From assembly GCA_029573975.1 (NCBI GenBank), contig JAKQBU010000427.1:1-7373 (forward strand): a stretch of 7,373 bases of DNA, read 5' to 3'. Shown here one piece after another: positions 1-5,879 of this stretch. The notes beneath the pieces were generated by a model. It saw only the letters and a program-made list of their open reading frames with translations. It had not been told where the DNA came from and did not search any database. Both the position numbers and the translations under genes were made by a program. Origin of the DNA: Planctomycetota bacterium (lineage in GTDB: Bacteria > Planctomycetota > Phycisphaerae > Sedimentisphaerales > SM23-30). Within the stretch, counting starts at the first letter, position 1; every line of letters begins with the position of its first letter.

Positions 1-1
1 C

Positions 2-2311
2 GGCGCGTTCCGTAACAGTACGTGGTTAATCAAGTACAGTATGTTCCCGGGCCCCACCATCGAGAAAAATATCGGATGCTACATTAACGGCATTACTACT
101 GACAACGAGACCGGCCTGGTCTATGTCACCACCTATAGGGATCCCTATACTGATCCCAATAATCATACCATTGAGGTGTATGATACCGATGGCTGGATTG
201 CCGAGCCGAATACCGCTGACCCGGACTTTACCTACGGCAATAACAATACGGATGGGGTTACTCTGCGGGGACTGGCGGGGCTGGAAGTGGGCAATGCCTA
301 TAAACCTCCGCTGATGACGCTCACCAAAACGGATAATGTCTCCGATCCCAACGGTACGGTTTTACCAAACGATAACATTACTTATACCATCTGCTATGCC
401 CCTGATGCCAACGATCATGAAAATGTGGTAGTGACGGATTATCTGCCCCCGACCGTAGAATGGGTTTCGGCGGATCCGAATACCGGGACCTATGATTCTG
501 ACGCCCGCGTTTATTCCTGGAATATTGGCCATGTGGAGGGCGGCAGCGGACCGGCCTATTTATATTTAACGGTTCAGGTCAATAATCAGTGTGAACCGAA
601 AGGGCAGATCATCAACCGGGTGGAGATCGAAAGCGACACCTCTTATAACTATGACTTTGAATATACCCCGGTCGGCTGCTGGGGCGGGGATATAATTTTC
701 ACCGACCAATACGCGGTTTTGGGTACGCAGGCCGGAACCAGTTGGGAGAATGCCTATACCGATTTGCAGGATGCTTTGGAAAGGGCACGCAATGGATGCG
801 GGAATACCATCTGGGTGGCGCGGGGTATCTATCGCCCCGGCAATACCCGTTCCTCTACCTTCAGCATCCCCGGCGGTGTGTCCGTCTATGGCGCTTTTAC
901 CGGTACTGAAGATTTCGTCACTTTTGACCTGGCCGACCGCAACTTCCAGGCCAATCAATCCATCCTTAACGGCTATGCCTGGTATGATCCCATGTATAAC
1001 TGTGATCAGTATGCCTATAAAGTCGTTACGATGGGGGATGAAACTGTTTTGGATGGGTTTGTCGTCAATGAAGCGACACAATATAATATTTATTGTGCTT
1101 CTGCCGGTTTTGATTTTACCATCGCGAATTGTGTTATTACTGACAGTGGCCAATGGGGTATCTATTGCCAAAACTGTAATGCAAACGTAAGTTGGTGTAC
1201 TATTAAAAATAATGGTACATATGGTATTAATCATTTGGGATCAGAGTATCTTTTGACCATCAATAATTGCAAAATTTACGATAACGAATATGATGGAATG
1301 TATTCCTTTCTTTCAATTCCGACTATTCTGAACAGTGTGATACACCATAATGGTTCTGCTGATGTCGGATATTATGGTATCAAACTCTATCAGCCTTCGG
1401 ACACTCCCGATATTCGCAACAACACTATTGCGTATAACAGTAACGAGGGTGTCTTCTTTACCGGAGAGAATGCCCCGGAAATTACCAATTGTATCCTATG
1501 GGGCAATAATGAAAACGGCGGCGGGTTCCAGTTCAACGAGGGCTGTTCCGTCACTTATTCCTGTTTCCATGATCCGAATGATCCGAATAACTATGATTCT
1601 GACCCGGATGCGAATTATAACATTCATGCCGAGCCAAATTTTGTTTCCGTCGAGAATTGCAACTATCATCTGGCCTATGATTCACCGTGCAAGGATAGAG
1701 GGGATTCCAATTTGGTAATCCCTGGTGAACTGGACATGGATAGTGAATACCGGATTGACGATACGATAGAGATAGTGGATATGGGGGCCGATGAAGTCCA
1801 TTGCGAAGAGGTAAGCCATCCGCTGGATTGGGACGCCAGCGGGATTATAGATACGATGGAGCTAATGAAATTTTCAGCAGCGTGGTTGAGCATTGACCCA
1901 AACTATGCTGATCCCAATCAATATCCCGGCTTCACTACCGAAAACTGGGATCCGGACTGTGATATAGCTGGCAACAATCATCTAGTGAATATGAATGATT
2001 TCGCGGCGCTGGCGGATGTGTGGCTGTGGCAGGCGTGCTGGCTGGATACCGGGGAAATGATGGGGATGATGATGATGGCCCCCAGCGGCGGGGAGAGTAT
2101 GAGTTTATCCGCTGCTTCTTGGTCTGCTTCGGCACCATCGGCAAAAAGCGCCCCCGTGGCAGAATCGGTCCCGCTGGCGACGCTGGAGGAGATGACGGCA
2201 TGGCTGGAAGAGATATACGGCGACAATGAAGAGTTTCAGCTAGGCTATTCCCCGCAGGAGTGGCAGGGCTTCATCGACGAGGTCAAGGCAAGCTGGTACG
2301 AAACCGATTAA
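2..2311 (+). CDS. Large secreted modular protein, 5'-truncated: propeller-like end, DUF11 domain, beta-helix, dockerin-like domain, Met/Ser-rich tail
   Basis: The frame is open to the left edge, so the gene starts outside the window; the ATG at 41 is internal. Residues here are counted from nucleotide 2 (769 visible). Residues 1-100 look like the last blades of a propeller (NGITTDNETGLVYVTT, then IEVYDTDGW). Residues 104-216 match the DUF11/TIGR01451 conserved repeat (LTKTDN, NITYTICY, VVVTDYLPP). Residues about 241-560 form a right-handed beta-helix: the entry motif GTSWENAYTDLQDAL is followed by many short N/C/I-rich coils, ending in SPCKDRGD and VDMGADE. Residues 609-680 form a dockerin-like pair of calcium loops (DWDASGIIDTMEL and a longer second loop ending VNMNDF). 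A Met/Ser/Ala-rich stretch and an acidic, probably helical end follow. This is probably a cell-surface or exported structural or carbohydrate-related protein. No catalytic residues can be assigned, and the signal peptide, if any, is off-window. The domain calls are firm; the function is unknown. Confidence 0.9.
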   Translation, partial: GAFRNSTWLIKYSMFPGPTIEKNIGCYINGITTDNETGLVYVTTYRDPYTDPNNHTIEVYDTDGWIAEPNTADPDFTYGNNNTDGVTLRGLAGLEVGNAYKPPLMTLTKTDNVSDPNGTVLPNDNITYTICYAPDANDHENVVVTDYLPPTVEWVSADPNTGTYDSDARVYSWNIGHVEGGSGPAYLYLTVQVNNQCEPKGQIINRVEIESDTSYNYDFEYTPVGCWGGDIIFTDQYAVLGTQAGTSWENAYTDLQDALERARNGCGNTIWVARGIYRPGNTRSSTFSIPGGVSVYGAFTGTEDFVTFDLADRNFQANQSILNGYAWYDPMYNCDQYAYKVVTMGDETVLDGFVVNEATQYNIYCASAGFDFTIANCVITDSGQWGIYCQNCNANVSWCTIKNNGTYGINHLGSEYLLTINNCKIYDNEYDGMYSFLSIPTILNSVIHHNGSADVGYYGIKLYQPSDTPDIRNNTIAYNSNEGVFFTGENAPEITNCILWGNNENGGGFQFNEGCSVTYSCFHDPNDPNNYDSDPDANYNIHAEPNFVSVENCNYHLAYDSPCKDRGDSNLVIPGELDMDSEYRIDDTIEIVDMGADEVHCEEVSHPLDWDASGIIDTMELMKFSAAWLSIDPNYADPNQYPGFTTENWDPDCDIAGNNHLVNMNDFAALADVWLWQACWLDTGEMMGMMMMAPSGGESMSLSAASWSASAPSAKSAPVAESVPLATLEEMTAWLEEIYGDNEEFQLGYSPQEWQGFIDEVKASWYETD
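2057..2077 (+). repeat. In-frame ATG microsatellite encoding Met-Met-Gly-Met-Met-Met-Met
   Basis: Seven codons, ATG ATG GGG ATG ATG ATG ATG, lie in the coding frame just after the dockerin-like domain of the secreted protein. They open a Met/Ser/Ala-rich low-complexity tail. Because the unit is three bases long, slippage would change the length of the tail without breaking the frame. Confidence 0.7.
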
Positions 2312-2330
2312 CTTCTCTCCCGGCTACCGG

Positions 2331-2363
2331 TTGGGGCAGGCGTTTAACAATCGTCTGCCCCAA
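2331..2363 (+). terminator. Hairpin terminator of the secreted-protein gene
   Basis: Twelve-base arms TTGGGGCAGGCG (2331-2342) and CGTCTGCCCCAA (2352-2363) enclose a 9-base loop and are followed by a short, weak T run (TTTAT). In plus-strand RNA all twelve positions pair, with one G-U wobble. In minus-strand RNA that position becomes an A-C mismatch and no T run follows, so the element is directed at the plus-strand gene, whose stop is 19 bases upstream. The remaining 135 bases to the end of the converging hydrolase gene show no other structure, and I see no clear terminator there for the minus-strand genes. Confidence 0.7.
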
Positions 2364-2498
2364 TTTATACTGTGAATAGTAAGAACTGAAAAATAGGGTG
2401 GCAGAAATTATAGGGATTTTATGGAGGTGGGGATTATCCGCGAGCCCTCTAATAACAAGGGGACGATGAGCTTTTGACGCTGGCTCTAGGCTGCTGAT

Positions 2499-3311
2499 TT
2501 AATGGATTGCGGTTAGTTTGGATCGCAAAAACTGAATAACCAGTTCATTGAAATCTTCCGGTTTTTCCAGGCAGCTTAAATGGGCGGTGTCTGCCATGAT
2601 TTGGCGCTGGCTCCGCGGGATTTTGCGGCAGAGCAGCTCGGCAATGGCGGCAAAACGGGGCAGGTCATTTTCCCCGGTGATCACCAGCGTCCGGGCCTGA
2701 ATCTCACCGAGCCGTTTCAGCACCGGCGGGGTAATCAGATAACTTTTCCCTGCCAGCCAGTTCTCCCAGTTGTAATCAGCCACGATTTTCTGAATATGTT
2801 CATACGCCTTGGGATAACGCTGGGTGGGCAATAACAGCGGATGGCCAAGCCAGAGGCGGACGGCCCTAGCCGTATCGGCCTTTTCCAGCAGCAAACGCGT
2901 CTCCAGAATCGCATCGGCCAGATCCCCCGTAGCGGCAAAACCCGATAAATCGGTATTGACCAGAATCAGCCCCGCCGTTCGCTCCGGATGCCGGAAGGCA
3001 AAATGCGTGGCCACCACCCCTCCCATCGAGGAACCGCAAAGATTGGCCGAAGGGATATGGAGATGATCCAGCAGTGCCAGCAGGTCGCCGTCTGCGGCCC
3101 CCAGCCGGCCGTTGGGTGCGCCGGATTTGCCATACCCTCTCTGATCGTACCGGATAACACGAAAATGTCGGGCCAGTGGTAAAAAATTAAAATCCCACAT
3201 CCGGCCGTCCAGCATGTTGCCGTGAAGCAAGACCAGCGGCTCTCCCTGACCAGCCGTTTCATAATATATTTGCGTGCCGTCAACAGGAAGGTAACCAGAT
3301 TCTATATCCAA
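2499..3311 (-). CDS. Alpha/beta-hydrolase fold protein
   Basis: A complete 270-residue single-domain alpha/beta hydrolase with the usual family length. Visible motifs in order are the oxyanion-hole HGN (His30-Gly31), the DQRGYGKSG strand-turn (56-64), the nucleophile elbow G-S-S-M-G with Ser95, the acid in GENDLP (Asp216) and the base in DTAHLS (His244). The catalytic triad is therefore intact. A helical cap of about residues 125-200, which normally sets substrate choice, is present but not diagnostic. Esterase, lactonase and C-C hydrolase are all possible; the substrate is unknown. No signal peptide is seen, so it is probably cytoplasmic. The start is TTG: it is the first start codon after the upstream in-frame stop and has a strong ribosome-binding site, while the next ATG (Met33) would delete the oxyanion hole. 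It follows hisF by 22 bp and is probably its operon partner. Confidence 0.9.
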   Translation of the reverse strand: MDIESGYLPVDGTQIYYETAGQGEPLVLLHGNMLDGRMWDFNFLPLARHFRVIRYDQRGYGKSGAPNGRLGAADGDLLALLDHLHIPSANLCGSSMGGVVATHFAFRHPERTAGLILVNTDLSGFAATGDLADAILETRLLLEKADTARAVRLWLGHPLLLPTQRYPKAYEHIQKIVADYNWENWLAGKSYLITPPVLKRLGEIQARTLVITGENDLPRFAAIAELLCRKIPRSQRQIMADTAHLSCLEKPEDFNELVIQFLRSKLTAIH

Positions 3312-3318
3312 AATACGG

Positions 3319-3325
3319 TCCTCTC
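3319..3325 (-). promoter_or_regulatory. Ribosome-binding site deciding the TTG start of the hydrolase
   Basis: On the minus strand GAGAGGA lies 7 bases before the TTG at 3311-3309. It fits inside the 22-base gap after the hisF stop codon. No ATG or GTG occurs in frame between the preceding in-frame stop (3341-3339) and this TTG, so the Shine-Dalgarno sequence makes TTG the only sensible start. Confidence 0.7.
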
Positions 3326-3333
3326 GCGTTGGA

Positions 3334-4095
3334 TTATTTTACCGGCACGCCCTTATTTCGCAGATATTTCTTGAGTTCTGGGATTTCAATCATGCGAAAA
3401 TGAAAGACCGACGCCGCCAGCAGCACCGACGCGCCCGCCTGAACCGCTTCGTAAAAATGTTCGAGTTTACCCGCCCCCCCGCTGGCGACCACGGCCGCCG
3501 ATACCACCTGGGCCATGGCACGGATGACCGGCAGGTCGTAACCGGTTTTGGCACCGTCGCCGGCCTTGCTGGTCGGCAGAATCACCCCGACTCCGTAACC
3601 ATCCACTTTTTTGGCCCATTCCACCGCATCGAATCCGGTGGCGGTCCGCCCGCCGTCGATATACACTTCATACCCGCTGGGCAGGGCGGGATTCTGGTCC
3701 ACGTCAATGGCAACCGTAACCTTGTCCGGCCCGAATTTCTTGACCATTTGCTGGATAATTTCCGGTTTGCGAAAAGCCGCACTGCTGGTGGAGATTTTGT
3801 CCGCCCCGGCGCTGAGTACCGCCTCTGCGGACGCCACATCGCTGATTCCGCCCCCTACCGTAAAAGGCACCGTCGTTACTTCCGCCACCCGGCGCACCAC
3901 GTCCAGCATGGTGGCGCGGCCCTCGACGGTGGCGGTGATATCCAGCAGGGCCAGTTCGTCCGCCCCCGCCCGGCAATATGCTTGGGCACACTGTACCGGA
4001 TCCCCAGCATCTTTAATATCCACGAAATGAACGCCCTTCACTACCCGGCCGTTTTGCATGTCCAAACAGGGCATAATCGTTACACTTTTATTCAT
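3334..4095 (-). CDS. hisF: HisF-type imidazole glycerol phosphate synthase cyclase subunit, divergent
   Basis: A 253-residue (beta-alpha)8 barrel, full length for HisF. HisF, with the glutaminase HisH, turns PRFAR plus ammonia into imidazole glycerol phosphate (histidine pathway) and AICAR (returned to purine synthesis), in the cytoplasm. The catalytic aspartates are present: Asp12 in PCLD and Asp131 in VAID, with Lys20 in VVKG. Phosphate-binding segments TVGGGI, ASGGAG and AASVFHF are also present. By alignment from memory to Thermotoga maritima HisF, of the charged ammonia-gate residues Arg5, Glu46, Lys99 and Glu167 only Glu47 and Lys100 are kept; the others are Thr6 and Val171. The usual loop DRDGTK reads AGDGAK, and Asn103 is Ser104. 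It could be the true HisF of this organism or a paralogue with a different partner; hisH and hisA are not in the window. The start ATG has a modest AAAAGG site 10 bases upstream. Confidence 0.9.
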   Translation of the reverse strand: MNKSVTIMPCLDMQNGRVVKGVHFVDIKDAGDPVQCAQAYCRAGADELALLDITATVEGRATMLDVVRRVAEVTTVPFTVGGGISDVASAEAVLSAGADKISTSSAAFRKPEIIQQMVKKFGPDKVTVAIDVDQNPALPSGYEVYIDGGRTATGFDAVEWAKKVDGYGVGVILPTSKAGDGAKTGYDLPVIRAMAQVVSAAVVASGGAGKLEHFYEAVQAGASVLLAASVFHFRMIEIPELKKYLRNKGVPVK

Positions 4096-4169
4096 GTTTA
4101 CTATACCTTTTTAGTGAGATTCATCGCAAAATACTTATCTTTTATACATGTTTTTCTTTATAAAATCCG
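4096..4169 (-). promoter_or_regulatory. AT-rich gap with a possible weak promoter for hisF
   Basis: This 74-base gap between the protease stop and the hisF start is much more AT-rich than its flanks. On the minus strand TTGCGA (4129-4124) and TATAGT (4105-4100) are 18 bases apart, 4/6 and 5/6 matches to sigma70 boxes. Transcription from them would begin at about the hisF ATG, giving a leaderless message, so the match may be chance. A TATAAA at 4146-4141 lacks a good -35 box. The gap also allows simple readthrough from the protease gene. Confidence 0.3.
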
Positions 4170-5744
4170 TTAAATGGCGCCGCGTTTGATAATCCGTGTC
4201 TGCTCCCCCCCAGCATTTAAAATCTTAATTTCCAATCCTTTACCGTCAAAATCCGCATTGGCTACCTTTTCTTTTAACTCCTCCACGCTGCTAATTTTTT
4301 CCCCATCCACCCCAACAATAATATCCCCAGCCACTAATCCGCCTTCGTCCGCCAGGCTCCCCGGCAGCACGGAGGTAATCATTAATCCTTCCGTATCAAC
4401 AGGATAACCGAGTTTCTCCGCCATATCTTTTGTCAAGATTTGCAGACTTACCCCCAGCCGCGGTCCCTGGTCCGGATAGATCGGCGTGGGATAATCCGGT
4501 ATATACTCTTCAATTTTGGGTGACGGTAACTCCTCCGGATATAGATCTTTAACGATATTCTTACCGGCTTCGCTGTCACCCAGCAGAACACCCACTGTAA
4601 TTTCTTTATTTTGGCGCCATACTCGACATTCAGCATTTGTACCAGGCAGTAAAATACCAATCAGATTACGTAACTCCTTGGAAGAAGAGACTTTCTTGTG
4701 GTTTACTTCCAGAATAACATCCCCTTCCTGCATTCCGGCCTCTGCGGCTGGTGAGTTCTTCATGATATCGAAGACTACCACCCCGCTTATCGAATCGGGA
4801 ATATCCTTTAGCAGATTGTTAGGGTCTTTCTTGTAGCGTTCCTGGAATAATTGTTTATGGTAGGGCATAGCCAACACTTCTCGCAACTCTTCCACGCCGG
4901 CCATCCAAACACCCAGCCAGCCGCGCTTAACCTCTTTATGTTCAATCAATTGCGATACTACAAATTTAACAATATTGCTGGGAATCGCAAAGCCATACCC
5001 AGCGGAAACCCCGGTTGGGCTTTTAATATTTGAGTTAATTCCAATAACTTCACCGTAGAGATTGACCAGAGGCCCGCCGCTGTTTCCCTGATTGATGTCC
5101 GCGTCGGTCTGGAGAAAATCTTCATAGGCGGATCTTCCTAAAATGAATGTCTGCCTGCCTTTATAGCTGATAATGCCCGAAGTCACCGTTTGCTCCAGCC
5201 CAAAAGGACTGCCCATGGCCAGGACGATGTCGCCAACCTTAACTTCATCAGAATCACCAAGTTGCGCTACGGGGAGGTCTTCACCCGCCGGGTCGATTTG
5301 GACCACGGCCAGGTCGGTGGCGGGGTCGAGGAATTTATCGATGGCGGTGAAGGAGCGGCCGTCGGAGAGGATGACTTCGATTTTGGTGGTGTCCGCCACA
5401 ACATGATTGTTTGTAATAAGATAGCCGCGTTTGTCGATGATGCAGCCGCTGCCGATGCCGCGTTGTTCGAGTTCCGGGGCGAAGGGGGAGGATTGGATAT
5501 CTTTATAAACCCTTATGTTTACTAGAGATGGGATTACACGTTCGACGGGGCGACGATAGACGGCGTTGAGTTGATCGGCGAGGGATTTCTCTTCTGGGGT
5601 GAGGGGGTTGGTATCGTAAGTTGTTTGAGAGAAGGCAGTTAATGGTAGAATAGAGCAGAGAAGTAAAGATAGGCAAACTACGAAAAAAGTGGAATAAAAG
5701 GAAGTAAATCTGGAATAAAGTGAGGAAGATTTAGAGTAAAACAT
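4170..5744 (-). CDS. DegP/HtrA-family (Do-like) serine protease with two PDZ domains
   Basis: A periplasmic or envelope quality-control protease of the S1C family, 524 residues from the chosen start. Residues 1-39 form a signal peptide: a hydrophobic core at about 19-35 followed by TAFS, with likely cleavage before Gln40. The trypsin-like domain follows, with triad His114 (TNNHVV), Asp144 (DPATDLAV) and Ser222 (GNSGG). PDZ1 (about 275-389) carries an insertion of roughly 30 charged residues near 287-318. A Pro/Tyr-rich linker (about 402-428) leads to PDZ2 (about 429-524). The frame could also begin at TTG 5786 or ATG 5768, but neither has a ribosome-binding site. ATG 5744 has GGA eight bases upstream and puts the signal peptide at the N-terminus. 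It has its own promoter at 5839-5867 and may be the first gene of an operon with hisF and the hydrolase. Family members refold or degrade misfolded exported proteins; here that role is inferred. Confidence 0.92.
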   Translation of the reverse strand: MFYSKSSSLYSRFTSFYSTFFVVCLSLLLCSILPLTAFSQTTYDTNPLTPEEKSLADQLNAVYRRPVERVIPSLVNIRVYKDIQSSPFAPELEQRGIGSGCIIDKRGYLITNNHVVADTTKIEVILSDGRSFTAIDKFLDPATDLAVVQIDPAGEDLPVAQLGDSDEVKVGDIVLAMGSPFGLEQTVTSGIISYKGRQTFILGRSAYEDFLQTDADINQGNSGGPLVNLYGEVIGINSNIKSPTGVSAGYGFAIPSNIVKFVVSQLIEHKEVKRGWLGVWMAGVEELREVLAMPYHKQLFQERYKKDPNNLLKDIPDSISGVVVFDIMKNSPAAEAGMQEGDVILEVNHKKVSSSKELRNLIGILLPGTNAECRVWRQNKEITVGVLLGDSEAGKNIVKDLYPEELPSPKIEEYIPDYPTPIYPDQGPRLGVSLQILTKDMAEKLGYPVDTEGLMITSVLPGSLADEGGLVAGDIIVGVDGEKISSVEELKEKVANADFDGKGLEIKILNAGGEQTRIIKRGAI

Positions 5745-5746
5745 AG

Positions 5747-5797
5747 TTATTTTCCATATAAAAGGCATCGGTTTAAAACATACCAAACGGTCGGCAT
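5747..5797 (-). CDS. Possible 16-residue leader peptide upstream of the protease gene
   Basis: In the transcribed leader of the protease gene an ATG at 5797-5795, preceded by AGG at a 6-base spacing, opens a frame encoding MPTVWYVLNRCLLYGK. Its TAA stop (5749-5747) ends two bases before the protease ATG (TAA-CT-ATG). That arrangement is typical of translational coupling or a regulatory leader peptide, but an ORF this short arises easily by chance. No homology or attenuator hairpin was recognised. Confidence 0.25.
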   Translation of the reverse strand: MPTVWYVLNRCLLYGK

Positions 5798-5838
5798 AAA
5801 TTGCCTATTTTACCTATATTTGGTAATCTTTACTAATC

Positions 5839-5867
5839 ATTATAGACGGCCAATAGCCGGTTGTCAT
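5839..5867 (-). promoter_or_regulatory. Sigma70-type promoter of the protease gene
   Basis: On the minus strand the -35 box ATGACA (5867-5862, 5/6 match) and the -10 box TATAAT (5844-5839, 6/6) are separated by 17 bases, the optimal distance. They lie between the stop of the radical SAM gene and the protease gene. The start of transcription would be near 5832, giving a leader of about 88 bases. Just downstream an inverted repeat TTACC-7-GGTAA (5810-5826) could be an operator or a small leader hairpin, but its arms are only five bases. Confidence 0.6.
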
Positions 5868-5879
5868 ACACAGGGGAGA

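Noticed and set aside
41..43. ATG as the start of the left-edge secreted protein
   Set aside because: The same frame is open to nucleotide 2 with protein-like sequence and no ribosome-binding site stands before this ATG; the gene is cut by the window edge.
1571..1588. Direct repeat GATCCGAAT GATCCGAAT
   Set aside because: It only encodes a DPN-DPN linker, which is common in this type of protein; it is not a larger tandem array or CRISPR.
2421..2477. Plus-strand 18-codon ORF in the gap after the terminator
   Set aside because: It has no good ribosome-binding site, lies downstream of a terminator with no visible promoter, and its sequence is unremarkable.
4140..4165. AT-only inverted repeat TTTTATA-12-TATAAAA after the protease gene
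   Set aside because: The arms are short and AT-only, with no T run in the minus direction, so chance in an AT-rich spacer explains it.
3400..4173. Long open frame antisense to hisF, and a similar one at 566-1234 antisense to the secreted protein
   Set aside because: Their translations show no recognisable domain and follow the codon bias of the real gene on the other strand.
5766..5786. Upstream starts TTG 5786 and ATG 5768 for the protease
   Set aside because: Neither has a recognisable ribosome-binding site, and both would place extra residues before the signal peptide.
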